A stretch of 64,000 nt of DNA from Terebella lapidaria. Taxonomy: Eukaryota > Annelida > Polychaeta > Terebellida > Terebellidae. Below the pieces are notes generated by a model. The model was given only the letters and a program-made list of their open reading frames with translations. It was not told where the DNA came from and did no database searches. Each line of letters opens with the position of its first letter. The stretch's first letter is position 1. Below are positions 53,697 to 64,000 of this stretch, piece by piece. The translations under genes and the position numbers were made by a program. The DNA lies in the NCBI GenBank assembly GCA_949152475.1, contig OX424569.1, positions 26,085,950-26,149,949 on the forward strand, in the 5' to 3' direction.

Positions 53697-53941
53697 AGTT
53701 CGGAAATGTTTCTAGGTCAGGTCAAATGGTATAAACAAAACATTCGTACACACCACGCTCAATCGTGAGTGACGCGGTGAACTCGAAGTACACAAAGAGG
53801 TTAGTATTGTACAGGCGAAATCGAGTAATGTGTTGGTGACAGTGACTCGACAATGGTAGCGTGACAGCATGGTTTGGCTATATTTATACCGCTTGACCCC
53901 GACCCAATTCCACTGACCTGACCTGAAAACATTTCCGAACT
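53697..53941. mobile_element. MITE-like element with 27-bp inverted repeats
   Basis: AGTTCGGAAATGTTT followed by AGGTCAGGTCA at the left end is mirrored at 53913-53941. It is 245 bp with no ORF. The target-site duplication is unclear. Confidence 0.7.
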
Positions 53942-53956
53942 CACGTATTCTGTGTA

Positions 53957-54046
53957 GCCCCAGAAAAAAATCTTAACTGGTTTCATTGATTACTGTGAAC
54001 GTTAATATAACTCAATGAAATCAACATTTGTGTTTCTGGGGGAGTT
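53957..54046. repeat. Short foldback sequence
   Basis: CCCCAGAAA and TTTCATTGA near the left are mirrored by TCAATGAAA and TTTCTGGGGG on the right, about 90 bp in all. It could be a small MITE or a chance hairpin. Confidence 0.4.
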
Positions 54047-55223
54047 TACTATTTTTAATCCTGTATTTCAAAGGGTACAAACAGTGACGTAGATAAAAAA
54101 AAATACTAGGTCACTGGTTACAAAAACCACAAACACCAGTCTTTCTGTACCTTGTCGACGAGAGCGGTCGATAAACAGTTCTTCAGCTGGCTGCTTTGCC
54201 GGGTGTCATTGAAAGGAATTTGCCACACATGTATATGTACACCTGCGTGACTCTTAGTAACAAAACATATCCAATGGTCGCAGGTGTATTGTAGATTGAC
54301 ACCTAAGCTTTGCCAAATAATATATAAATGCACTCAACTTCCATTTCCTTGAACATCGATGTAAATTTGTTCGAGTGAAGCTCGTGTTTTGCCGTTGCTC
54401 ACATTTGGTAATCATCCACTTTGGTCATGCATATCGTGTGTATAAATCAGTGTCCTCATTTGAGTTCTAACAGAGCTGTACTCACATCCACATTTGTTGT
54501 GTTTCCTGACCAACCTGCATGACCTGTCGTAAATCGATAAAGCTCACTCAAAAAGTTGTTATGTCTTTCACCCATACCACTCCATGCGGATATTTTAATT
54601 CACGTTGTTCCCACACAAGCGAGTGAAAGTATGGATGGTGGAATAAATAGGTCATAAACAATATTGGTGTACATGGATATCTTTGTAATAGTGTGCTGAC
54701 TGGAATATATGCACATTTCTCCCGGGATTTCTTAGAACATGCTGGTTTGTATTTGTTCCGGACTTTCTGAAATACTTTTTATCATGACCTACACAAATAT
54801 GAAGTTTGAATAATTCATAGATGTGGACATGCGTTGTATGATATGTAGATAATCTAAGTTGCATGATAATGTACTACCATTTGCTATTTAAGTGCATGAT
54901 TTGTCATCACACCCTCACAAATATTGAATGATTGTTCTCTGTGGAACCCCAACTTATCACATGGAGAATAAACATTCTGTGCTGAATTGTCATGCTTGGC
55001 TGGTACTTCCGGTGCAACATCAAGGTATTTTTGCCCAAAATTTCATTATTTATCGTTTTGTTCTTTTTATTTGCGCAATTGTCGTGAAGTAAGTGTATAT
55101 TTATAATATGTAATGGTTATTTGAGCTGATTAGGCTGGTTATTACACGTTGTACGGCAGAAAACGTTCGCAATGGACATTGTTTACATTTTAGTCCCAAT
55201 GTTGTGTCCTCACTTGTACTATA
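54047..55223. other. Non-coding, no gene seen
   Basis: AT-rich DNA with only short open frames. It ends at the left LTR of the second gypsy element. Confidence 0.5.
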
Positions 55224-55871
55224 TGTGACGGAATAGCGGAGTTCTTCGGGCGGCTATTACGCCCACTGATCGAATAGTACGATGTATGTTGTGCGTGAAC
55301 ACACCAACAGGAAGTCCGACGTCAGTTTCAACAATATCCGATGTTTATTTGGATGATTAAGTCCGATGTACGATCACTCTCACATTCAATCGTAATCCCC
55401 ACAATAGTCCGAAGTATTAATAGTCCTGTATAAATTTGATATCCTCTAATCACAATCTTTTGGCTTAGTACCTCTCAATACAACTTCTCTCTTCAACAGA
55501 TTTCTCACACTCTACACTGTTCAACTCCAATATTGCAACTAACTTGTCCGTGGGAAAGCGCGGGGCTAAGTACATGATGTGTGTGGGATTTCCCGCGTAA
55601 TGTGGCAGGTGTTCATGTGAAATGGCGGGAAAGTGATGTCATGTCTGTGTGGGCGGAGTCATGTGTCTGGGAATGTGGTGATTGGTGGGATTGTAGGAAG
55701 TGTTAACGTGAGCAGTGTTGTTTACATGTAGATGTGGTGCGAGGACGGTGCATGCCCGGTGACGTAAGGTAAGTAAGTATGAAGTCATGTGATGAATCTG
55801 TGCCGTGTATGTCGAGTGGGAGAATGTGTCAGGAGCGGGTTTCGGGCCATAACAGTCATAAATATTCTACA
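55224..55871 (-). repeat. Probable 3' LTR of the second gypsy element
   Basis: About 648 bp starting TGTGACGGAATAG and ending ATTCTACA, followed inward by a sense-strand purine-rich stretch (GAAGGGGTG). Both ends resemble those of the first element's LTR. The partner LTR is off-window, so the borders are predicted only. Confidence 0.6.
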
Positions 55872-56364
55872 AAACACCCCTTCGTCAAATTACCCCCTGG
55901 GAATTTACCCTCCCCGAAACCTAACTGTCCAAAAATCTAAACATGATAAGCTAAAAGTCCTAAAGGGAAACACATTCAATGACGCGAGACAATGATAAAG
56001 CAATGGATACAATAAAAATTCTAACTGTCAAAATAAAGTCATTAGTCAGTCAGTCAACAGTCACTAAGATGATATGAACACATTTGACAAATACATTTAA
56101 AACAACGACAGTGACGATGAAACACATAAATCAACACATAAATCACAGTTAAAAGAATCACAAATGTATATACATATTATATCATTGGAATGTGAAAATA
56201 CTCCTCTACGTTCCCTAATAGAACGGAATCATTTTAAAGTCCGAAATACCTGAAAATGACCAGGATTAATTGGTTCGAATTACACACATATATATCATAT
56301 GGTATGATTAGTACGATATATACAGGACACAGCTATCCTGGTGCTGTGCCCTGAGGTACGAATT

Positions 56365-59223
56365 TTAGTCCGACTGACGGTCGCGTCTCCGTGACGCGGG
56401 AGGCCGGGCGGCTGGCGATGCCTGTTGCATCAGCCGCCTTTGGTCGTCGGCCGGCAAGTGCGGTAGAACCGCCACAATCGTCGTCCAAAGTTCGTCAGGG
56501 ATTCCCTGAGGTTCCGGCGACGAAGACGAAGACGAAGTAGTAAAGAGGCGGGCTCTAAGCTCCTGTACCTCTTCTCGTAAGTTCGAATTATTTTGCTCCG
56601 CAGTACGAAGTTCCTCCCGGAGTCGTCGATTCTCCTCCAGGAGAGGGTGCGGGGCTGTCGGGGTCTGTCGCTCGTGTAGCGATCCCATCCCGAATCCTAG
56701 AGACATGGCGTTATACTCCGCCTGGCGGATGTGCGCGTCCATGGCGAGTACGTATCCGCGGCGGATAGCTCGCAGATGTTGAAGCGCCAGGTCGTCCGCG
56801 CTGGCCAGTGCCAACGACGGGAGGTGATGCTCGGCATCTTCCACTAGTAGTAGAGGGTTCGCGTCCGTTGCAGCCTGGGTGATTTGCTCCATCCAGTACG
56901 ACTGATGCGGTCCGAGTCCGGCAGGAAGACGACGTGTGTTGTCGTCCTGGTAGAGTTCGGCGAAATCCGGGTTAATTCCGGGGAGGACTTGTAGTCCGGG
57001 TAAAGTCCGTTCAAGCAACCTTTGCCCGTGTTGGCGAAGTAGCTGGTAGTCCGCACCGAACTCACCAGATCCGTGAAGTCCGAAATTGACCTCCAGGTCG
57101 CGAGGTAATGGATCCTGGTCCTCCAGGACTTCCATCCTTAACCGAGGCCTGTCCAGGTCGTTGGCTCGTGTAACCAAGGTGGTCGTTGGGGGCAACAACT
57201 CCTCCTCGTAATCCAGGTATGGAGGAGGTGGTCCGAAAGTGATTAGGCCGCGAGACGGCTCCATGGGAGAGTCCGGCCTGCTGTCGGGGGTTCGACGTTG
57301 TCGAGGTTCTGGTTCATCCTCGATAGTCCGAAGTGGTGGCGGCTGGTCGCACTCCATTGGCGACTCAGTGTCCGTAACTGGGGTTCGAGAAACCGTTCTT
57401 GGGGAAGGCTCCCTATCCACAGAGTCCGTAACTTTAGCCGTTTCCATGGGTTCGGCTGGGTCCGAAGTTCTAACTGAGTCCGCAGATTCAGCCGCGTCTG
57501 TCTCGACTGTAGATCGACTTGGCAGGGGCGGATATTCGTCTGGGGGTGGCACAAGTCCCTCCCGAACTCTATAGTCCGTAACATTAGGCGCTGTAGGCCT
57601 CTCAACAGTCCGACTCTTGGGTATCGCCCCCGAGGGCGAACTCCGTGCGGGAGTTGAAACTCCTGTGGCTGGTGAAGCCGAGGTCCGAGGTTCGGCGGTC
57701 TTCATGGCCGAGGTCCGAGATTCAGCGGCCTTCATGGCCGAGGTCCGATATACAACAGGGCGGTCGAAATAGAAAGCCCCAGGCTTTCGGTAGCGGACGT
57801 GACGATTAATCAGTTGGATGTCCCGTACCATCCGTTCGACCTTGGCTTCGTCGGCCCTCGTTTTCAGTTGGGCAAACTCGATACGATCCAGTACCAGTTG
57901 GACCTCCGGTGCGGTATTTGGCGGGTACTGTGACATCACCGCGGGCGCCATCGCCCAGATGCCGAAAGTGAGTACCGATTCCGGCGTCCGTCGGAAGATG
58001 GGTACGTGCGATGGTACGCGTGGTGGCCGATAGTTCGGATTGGGTTGCATGTCAACCCCACATCGCTTGGCGAAACGAGTTACCATATTCTCGGTGGCCA
58101 TTAGTGATCCCCGTTGGAAAATGGGGAATCGGTCCGTGTGACTCGCCGTGGGCATCGAGATATGTTGTATCATGTCCGAAAGCGTTAGGGTCATGTACCC
58201 GTCCCGTGCGGGGCACACAAAGAAACGTACAAATGGCATATGATACGCCAGAACATGAGCATCCAGCTCCTGTGGGGTCCGAAGTGGGGCCCGGCGAGGC
58301 ACCGTGGGCCAGGTCCGTTCACGTTCCGACTCCTCCTCACTGGTACAGAAGGGGCAGTCGAATCCTCCTGTTCCGAGGCGTAGCGGCATCAGAGTCAAGT
58401 ACTGACTCTCTGTCAGTGTCGACGGTACAGAAAAATCATGGACATGTCCATATCCTGCGTGCCGGTTCCGGTCGTAGAGTGGAACCGCGTTCCAGTCGAT
58501 TGGACTCGTCCCGTGGGGTGTGGGAGGACGAGGTACGAGCTCCATCAACTCGTCAACTTGACGGCGATAAGTCCGTTGTCGTAGATCCCGTGACTCATGA
58601 TTTCCCTGAGTCCGGAATAAGTCCGTATATGCCGAGGAATATCCTCGCGATGTCGTCGCGTGCGGGAGCAACGCGAGAGGTCGTACGGGTTTGGCCGGTT
58701 TGGCTGAAACAGGCGAAGTAGCCGACACGGCGGTCGGTCGTGTGGCTGTCACTGGCGGAGTAGCCATCATTTGTTTTGGTCCGGAGTCTGAAGTAACACT
58801 AGCCGTGGCTTTAGCTGCGTCTCTACCAGCCATGGCTTGTTCAACAATTTTCCCGCCTTCTTCCAGGCGCTGGAAGTCAGGCGCACTTAAGTCCGACATA
58901 GAGTCCGATGATGGACTCGGCGTATGACGCTCTCCACGTTGAGCGAGTTTCGCCATCACTTTCTTTCGAATGTCCGTCTCGGCCCCAGAGGCCGTTTCTG
59001 TATCCGATATCGTGATCGGGTCCGAGGTAGGGGAAACTGTTCCCGGTGCGCTGTCGGCTGTCGCCGATTCTTCAAGTACGATAGGATGTTCCGGCTCATC
59101 CCCAGCCTCCACTATCCTCACGGCAAGTGGCAGTTCGTTATTATCGGCATCAGATGCCGTCTTCTTGTCCGGTGGCTTGTCTCTTTCCTTGTCGGAAGAC
59201 GACATAGTTCGAATTTCGCTCAC
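56365..59223 (-). CDS. Extra ORF of the second gypsy element: zinc-finger-like motif plus coiled coil
   Basis: 952 codons, located between pol and the 3' LTR like the third ORF of the first element. The N-terminal part is Ser/Thr/Pro-rich. A C-P-F-C...H-x4-H motif with a following C-P-A-R...H lies near residues 295-370, a Pro/Arg/Thr-rich middle is built on repeated Ser-Asp-Thr/Arg-Thr-Ser variants, and a leucine-zipper-like coiled coil is near 860-895. No signal peptide or membrane helix, so it is not a typical envelope protein. The frame looks open. Function unknown. Confidence 0.65.
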   Translation of the reverse strand: MSEIRTMSSSDKERDKPPDKKTASDADNNELPLAVRIVEAGDEPEHPIVLEESATADSAPGTVSPTSDPITISDTETASGAETDIRKKVMAKLAQRGERHTPSPSSDSMSDLSAPDFQRLEEGGKIVEQAMAGRDAAKATASVTSDSGPKQMMATPPVTATRPTAVSATSPVSAKPAKPVRPLALLPHATTSRGYSSAYTDLFRTQGNHESRDLRQRTYRRQVDELMELVPRPPTPHGTSPIDWNAVPLYDRNRHAGYGHVHDFSVPSTLTESQYLTLMPLRLGTGGFDCPFCTSEEESERERTWPTVPRRAPLRTPQELDAHVLAYHMPFVRFFVCPARDGYMTLTLSDMIQHISMPTASHTDRFPIFQRGSLMATENMVTRFAKRCGVDMQPNPNYRPPRVPSHVPIFRRTPESVLTFGIWAMAPAVMSQYPPNTAPEVQLVLDRIEFAQLKTRADEAKVERMVRDIQLINRHVRYRKPGAFYFDRPVVYRTSAMKAAESRTSAMKTAEPRTSASPATGVSTPARSSPSGAIPKSRTVERPTAPNVTDYRVREGLVPPPDEYPPLPSRSTVETDAAESADSVRTSDPAEPMETAKVTDSVDREPSPRTVSRTPVTDTESPMECDQPPPLRTIEDEPEPRQRRTPDSRPDSPMEPSRGLITFGPPPPYLDYEEELLPPTTTLVTRANDLDRPRLRMEVLEDQDPLPRDLEVNFGLHGSGEFGADYQLLRQHGQRLLERTLPGLQVLPGINPDFAELYQDDNTRRLPAGLGPHQSYWMEQITQAATDANPLLLVEDAEHHLPSLALASADDLALQHLRAIRRGYVLAMDAHIRQAEYNAMSLGFGMGSLHERQTPTAPHPLLEENRRLREELRTAEQNNSNLREEVQELRARLFTTSSSSSSPEPQGIPDELWTTIVAVLPHLPADDQRRLMQQASPAARPPASRRRDRQSD

Positions 59224-60634
59224 TGGCGTGAGCCCACACTCACTAGTCCGACTTTTATCCTAATGCAAGGTGCGTATCAGGATTATTCACACAGTCCGTG
59301 AAATACTAGGCAAAAGTCCGTGCAATTGCCGTACGAAATATCCACAAGATATAGTCAATTGTCTTATAAGAACACTGTTGATATTCAACACTTTTCCGCT
59401 AGATGTTAACTCTCCAGTGTCCGCAGCCAGAATGACCCACTTCTAAAACTTTCCTGCTTATCTGGCATCCGTACACACACAAAGTGCTGACAGTGTCTTT
59501 TGCGGTTTTCCACAATCGGGGGGTGCGCTCTGTCTTATTGTCTTATACGTCTTTTTACGTTCGCTTGATCCATCTCGGCTCTCAGTCGCGCGAAGAGGGG
59601 GCGGTCCATCACCTAGGCAACGCGTGTACATCAAAGCTCTGGTTCATCACACCAGTCAAGCGGGGCAGTAGGTTAGCACACAGCTGCTCTATTTTCCCAT
59701 AGTCCGACACAAACTTCTGGATAACGCAATCCAATCATTTCACTGTCCGTCTAGCATACAGTCAAAATTACTGCACCTTTTGCGTGCTTCCACTCTCTAT
59801 TGTATTAGCTGGGAAAGTTTATGGGGGTGCCGCGGGCGGCTTCAGTGTTTATTTGCGCTTCATGCTTTTCCGTGTGAACTCTTACAATTAGTCCGTTCCT
59901 TATCTGCACAATTAGCACACAATAAACTTTTGACCAACTTGTTTATAACAGATGATCACTGTCCGTACGTATGCTGAGGTATAAATACCAAGCTCACAGA
60001 AGTTTGCTCAGTCCGTTCATTGTCATCTAGTGCCATAGATAATGGAACCGCTGATATTATCATGGGGGTGATGGGGTGATCTGGACGGCCCTGCCGTGGC
60101 GCGTTGCATAATTTTTAATGAATGTGATGACAGATCGCGCGTTGGAATGCAGAGGTTTGTTCATAGCTGAATTCTGCTCCTGAGGGCATTCCCCTGAATT
60201 GTGCGTAGGGGGAGCAGAGGCTCTTATCAGACGCTTGCTCGGAAGACGGCTATCCTCTCACCTCGTCCGCGACAAAGTGATCTTACTCACGGCAGGACAT
60301 GACGGCTGACACATGGGTGGAATTGTTAGTCATGCAATATTTAGGTAGTGCGCAACAGGCGCGAGATGGTATGGAGAAGTACGAAGTTATATGCAATGCA
60401 TAACACACATATACCACATTATAGCATCGTAGCCAGCATCAATATTATAACGCCATATCAATATTATATATGAAAATTGCCTCACTGACATCAGTACATA
60501 AAAATGGTTATTGAAATGAATATGTACATAATATTATTATATTATAAATATATTTTGGGGTGATATGACATTATAGTCCAATAGACAGGCATTTATTCAT
60601 CATCATAGAGATCAGTCCCTTGGCACAGCCGTGG
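59224..60634. other. Spacer of the second gypsy element
   Basis: Untranslated DNA between the integrase region and the extra ORF, with many AGTCCG words up to about 60020 and an AT-rich stretch from about 60380 to 60600. It may hold the promoter of the extra ORF. Confidence 0.5.
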
Positions 60635-62694
60635 TTATCTGAACCGGGCTGGGCGGCGAATCGTGCGTCTGGGTCGATTGTACGGAGCAGGCTGGGGTGT
60701 AGCCTCGCTTGTTGATGAGTCCGTAACAATCGCGGGTTTGGGTCCGCGGGGTTTTGGCGCTCTCTGTGAAGCGCTAGAGTTCGACTTGCGCGATTTTCGC
60801 TTCTGGCGACGGCGTCGCGGTCCGATTGCGGGTTTTCTCCGACTGGCGGGTGATGACGAAGTATCAGTCTCGGTAGTCCGATCTGTATCTGACGACTTGT
60901 CTTGTACGGTGACGTCCCAAGGGTAGAGGAATTCCTTGAGGAGTTCCAGGGGATCGTTCGATGGTTCGGTCTTGGAGTCTGTGCTACTTGACGACTCAGG
61001 TGGCGATCTGACTTGAGGTTGAAGGTTCAGCAACTGTGCATCGCCTTCGTACGGTTTGATGACATCCAGATGGACGACTCTAGTATTTCGTGGATTGGAG
61101 ACTAGAGCAATTCGATAGTCTACCTCAGTTACGTGTTCCAGGACTCTCCAGGGTCCGGTCCAGGGTCGGGCGAATTTGTTGTTCTGAGTGAGGGGCAGGT
61201 AGTAGTACCGTACCAAGTCTCCCGGCTGGAACTGAGGGCGAGATTTCGCGTGTGCGTCATACCCCATTTTCTGGCGGGTTGCAGCTTTTTGTAGGTGGTC
61301 TTGTGCAAACCCATGGGCAGCTCTGATGGCGGTTCGGAGATACTCGACGTATTCAGGTCTGCATGGAGGTAGCGGTTCTGGGTCATACGTAGGAAACATC
61401 AAGTCAACAGGCAAATTGCATTCATGTCCGTATACCATCAGGTGTGGTGTACACCCAGTAGAAGAATGCACCGAGGTGCGGTACGCCATGAGTACATATG
61501 GTAAGTGCAGATCCCAGTCATTCCCACGATCACTGACGAATGCACTCAACATATTCAACAAAGTCCGATTGAATCGTTCGACTTGACCGTCACTTTGTGG
61601 GCGGTAGGGCGTGGTCCGAATTTTCTTGGCGCCCAGAAGCGTACAACACTCCGAAATAACGACGACTCAAATTCCGTTCCTTGGTCGCTGTGTATGGCTT
61701 TCGGTACCCCGTGGTACACGATCCAACGATTCACCAAAACATCGGCGACATTTTTGGCCGTATGGCGGCGGAGCGGGAATGCGTCCGTGTACTTTGAAAA
61801 GTAGTCCGATATGACAAGAATGTACCTGTGACCTCGTCCGGTAACTTTATGGGTATCTAAGATATCCATGGCAATACGATCAAATGGCGCCCCAGTTGGT
61901 AGTTGCGTTAGAGGCGATTTCTTGGGCGCTGGTTTTCCTTTTCGTGACACACACTGCGGGCAGCGGGCGCACCAGCGGGCAACATCCAAGGCGAGACCTG
62001 GCCAGTAAAACCGGCGCTTTACTCTCTCAACAGTCCGTTGTATTCCGAGGTGGCCTACGACCTTGAGGTCGTGGAGTTGGTGTAGAACCACCGTTCGTAA
62101 TGCCGCTGGTAACACAGTTTGTACAACAGTCCGACCAGCTGGGTCCGGCTTAGTAGTACGTATGAGGACTCCATCCTGTAGCGCTAACAAAGTCCATCGT
62201 GAAACCAAAGTTTTCACTTCCTCACCGTAGCGGGCGACTTCCTTTGACGTGGGTTTCGTTCCGTTCAATACCCACTGTCGTACGAATCCGACGCTCGGGT
62301 CGGCTTGCTGTGCGGCAACAATATCGGCGCTGGAATAGTCCGACAGCCATTCCTGTCCGTTCAATTTCACATCCAATGCTCGCACACGTGCAGCTTGGCG
62401 TATGGAGATCATTCGAGATAAGACCGGTGATGTCATGGTATCACTGTCCAGGGAGTATTTCTCGGGTCCGACGGGAACCACCTTAATCCGCCTGACGGTG
62501 CGTGACGACACCCCTTCGTGACGATTAGTCCGTGATGGCCTGCGTGGCAATGGTTCCGACACCCCTTCGTAGAGGGATTCCGTACCTGAAGTCGACGAAG
62601 CACACTTGGCGCACACCCCTTCGCGGAGCGGAAGGGCCCGTGGTGTCGGCGCCAACTTGAGCGGTGTCGTGTTCGTGGCTGTGGACACAACCAC
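60635..62694 (-). pseudogene. Integrase region of pol, second gypsy element
   Basis: Recognisable parts are the HHCC zinc motif (His-Leu-Gly-Ile-Gln...C-x2-C), the integrase core with Met-Asp-Ile-Leu-Asp and His-Ser-Asp-Gln-Gly, the Tyr-Arg-Thr-Ser-Val-His-Ser-Ser-Thr-Gly block and a GPW-type C-terminal domain, then a basic tail. Sequence style resembles the first element's integrase, but they are different families. It is broken and treated as a fossil. Confidence 0.85.
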
Positions 62695-62759
62695 TGGTTT
62701 GGAGCTGTGAGCGTAGCTCGGTTTAACGGAAGGTTCTTGCTCCGCAGTTCCTTCCTCCC

Positions 62760-64000
62760 TTAGTTTGACGGCCTGGCCTGTGGTGGTGGCTGAGCCGGTG
62801 GCGTCGTAGCCATTGGCTGAGAGTTCGAGTTCGGTATACCGATCTGTCCGTTATTCCGATTTACGCCAGGGCGTGGCGGGAACGGTTTCATTCCGTTTCG
62901 TACCAATATGTCCTTCAAACGGAAACACCGTATCCATCTGTGTCCCGGTTTCTTACAGAAGAAACATATTTCAGTCCGACCTTGAGGCGTAGGACGGTCG
63001 CCACGAGCCTGAGCGATAGCTCGTAGGACAGAGTACAGTGTGTTCTCACCATATTGTCCGCACTCATCACTGACAGCACACTGGAATGCTTCCGCGACCC
63101 ATTCGCGAGAGCAGGAAGGGACTGAATGTTCCACACACCCTTGCAGTCCGGTCGTGTCGCTATCGGCGGGGTCGTAATACGCAGCGATCTGATCGGGAGT
63201 GGGCGTATCCCAATGGTTCGATTGTCCGATCGAACATGAAAGTTCGTCATTCATTTCCGTGTCGTTGACGTACCCGTGGTAGGTAGCGTCCGCTCGACGG
63301 GTATCGTGTGGTCGGTCCCTCTTGATCCGTTGCTGTCGACTCTCCGCTTTCAGTACAGCCGTGAGTGCGTCGCTGTACGAAGTAAATGTCATTACACAAA
63401 GTCTATCCGCAATATGGTCAGGCTGACCATTGACAAATTGCGAAATAACAGTTCGTTGGAGAAACTCAGGTGTGACGTCATCGAACACCTGTTCTGCTAT
63501 GGCTTGTAGCCGTTCAAGGAAATGTTCGGCATCTTCTTTCCGTTCACGCTTCAAGAACGGGAAGTCGTCTCGTTTCGATCGCCGGCGGGCGGCGGGTTCC
63601 CATCCTTCCAGGAGACGACGCCTGAATTCATCCCAAGGCGTGTTGAACGGAATGTTCAGAGCGATTGCTTCCGCTCGTCCGCGTAACGTACTACGGAATG
63701 TCGTAGTTTTGTTCAGGTCCGTGTACGTGAATGCAGCCGTAAACTGTTCGAAGCTGCGGAGGTACTGATTTAGATTACCCTCCTTAAACGTGGCTCGCCA
63801 CTGTGCTGGTTTGGCAGTACTCAGCGCTAGCGTCGGGATGATGGGCGCTTGTGATGCCGCTGTCGTAGCGTGGGCAGTCGTCGCAGAAACGGCGGGAGTT
63901 GGCGGCGCGACCTCCGTGGTCGGTGCGGCAGTGGTCGTGGTGACCGGTACGACGTATGGCGTGGCGTCGGGTGCGGGCGGGTAGCCAGCGTGATTTGACA
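62760..64000 (-). CDS. Gag of the second gypsy element, partial at right edge
   Basis: The minus-strand frame is open from at least 63760 down to 62760, and a likely start is off-window or very near the edge. It contains a capsid-like region (Trp-Asp-Glu-Phe-Arg-Arg, Ala-Glu-His-Phe-Leu-Glu-Arg-Leu) and a CCHC knuckle (C-F-F-C-K-K-P-G-H-R-W-I-R-C near 62915-62965). The tail is Pro/Gln-rich. Confidence 0.75.
   Translation of the reverse strand, partial: SNHAGYPPAPDATPYVVPVTTTTAAPTTEVAPPTPAVSATTAHATTAASQAPIIPTLALSTAKPAQWRATFKEGNLNQYLRSFEQFTAAFTYTDLNKTTTFRSTLRGRAEAIALNIPFNTPWDEFRRRLLEGWEPAARRRSKRDDFPFLKRERKEDAEHFLERLQAIAEQVFDDVTPEFLQRTVISQFVNGQPDHIADRLCVMTFTSYSDALTAVLKAESRQQRIKRDRPHDTRRADATYHGYVNDTEMNDELSCSIGQSNHWDTPTPDQIAAYYDPADSDTTGLQGCVEHSVPSCSREWVAEAFQCAVSDECGQYGENTLYSVLRAIAQARGDRPTPQGRTEICFFCKKPGHRWIRCFRLKDILVRNGMKPFPPRPGVNRNNGQIGIPNSNSQPMATTPPAQPPPQARPSN

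Larger units (their letters stand above)
55224..64000 (-). mobile_element. Second Ty3/gypsy-like element, broken, runs off right edge
   Basis: On the minus strand. Parts seen, in sense order from the right edge: gag with a zinc knuckle, an integrase region of pol, an extra long ORF, and the 3' LTR. I saw no clear protease, reverse transcriptase or RNase H. The element looks broken, with at least two breaks, and is older than the 20248-31207 element. Its 5' LTR is beyond the window, so age cannot be judged from LTR identity. AGTCCG and close variants recur dozens of times across LTR, ORFs and spacers. Confidence 0.8.

Noticed and set aside
56365-59223. Envelope protein in the second gypsy element
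   Set aside because: No signal peptide, membrane anchor or cleavage motif; the protein has Cys/His motifs and a coiled coil instead.
1-64000. CRISPR array, rRNA or tRNA genes
   Set aside because: None seen. The repeats present are eukaryotic tandem and inverted repeats, and no cloverleaf sequence was recognised by eye.

Overview
This is a 64 kb window of eukaryotic, animal nuclear DNA. Genes are split into exons joined by GT/AG introns with matching phases, and most of the sequence is transposable elements and segmental duplications. A HEPN domain of the DZIP3 type, a peptidoglycan-recognition (PGRP) domain, a Tx1/L1-like LINE and Ty3/gypsy elements together suggest a marine invertebrate, most likely a lophotrochozoan such as a mollusc. 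The taxon is an inference and cannot be fixed from the sequence alone.

Layout. (1) 1 to about 31,800 is two tandem copies of a ~10.5 kb unit that differ by a few percent by eye. Each copy has a minus-strand exon for a short cytoplasmic region plus one membrane helix (5440-5881; 15788-16229) and a large inverted repeat (arms 3262-3700/4862-5321 and 13442-13894/15209-15669). A related plus-strand exon (10139-10553) stands at the start of copy 2; its counterpart in copy 1 is a remnant (1-135). Copy 1 carries a LINE tail (7886-8448) and a MITE (7342-7683). Copy 2 carries a composite TIR element (18158-19285) and a whole-looking 10.96 kb Ty3/gypsy element (20248-31207, minus strand). For the LINE tail, the MITE and the gypsy element the other copy keeps the empty site; for the composite TIR element it lacks the insert, though the aligned site also differs by a short indel. 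(2) 32678-33089 is one more membrane-stub exon of the same family. (3) 35729-45832 (+) is a host gene whose five exons, in matching phases, give HEPN(DZIP3)-TM-PGRP plus a Cys-rich tail. Intron 2 holds a full-length 8.08 kb LINE (36757-44836) with 15-bp target-site duplications. The stop codon lies inside the target-site duplication of a 2.3 kb TIR element (45834-48165). (4) 48.2-55.2 kb is repeat-rich DNA without a recognised gene. (5) 55224-64000 is part of a second, broken Ty3/gypsy-like element (minus strand) that runs off the right edge.

Main points of interest. The LINE ORF1 is a typical coiled-coil/RRM ORF1 with a clear IMPACT (UPF0029/YigZ) domain added at residues about 281-394; the shared target-site duplication shows that it belongs to the same insertion as ORF2. 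The host gene joins a non-catalytic PGRP ectodomain to a membrane helix and a cytoplasmic HEPN domain that keeps the R-N-x3-H motif. Four further membrane-stub exons in the cluster all end in phase 1, as the HEPN exon does, so all could join the same PGRP exon. Both gypsy elements encode an extra protein between pol and the 3' LTR with zinc-finger-like Cys/His motifs and a C-terminal coiled coil. Each also repeats its own short DNA word many times (TTCCGCGAACG in one, AGTCCG in the other), recalling plant elements whose own protein recognises dispersed short motifs.
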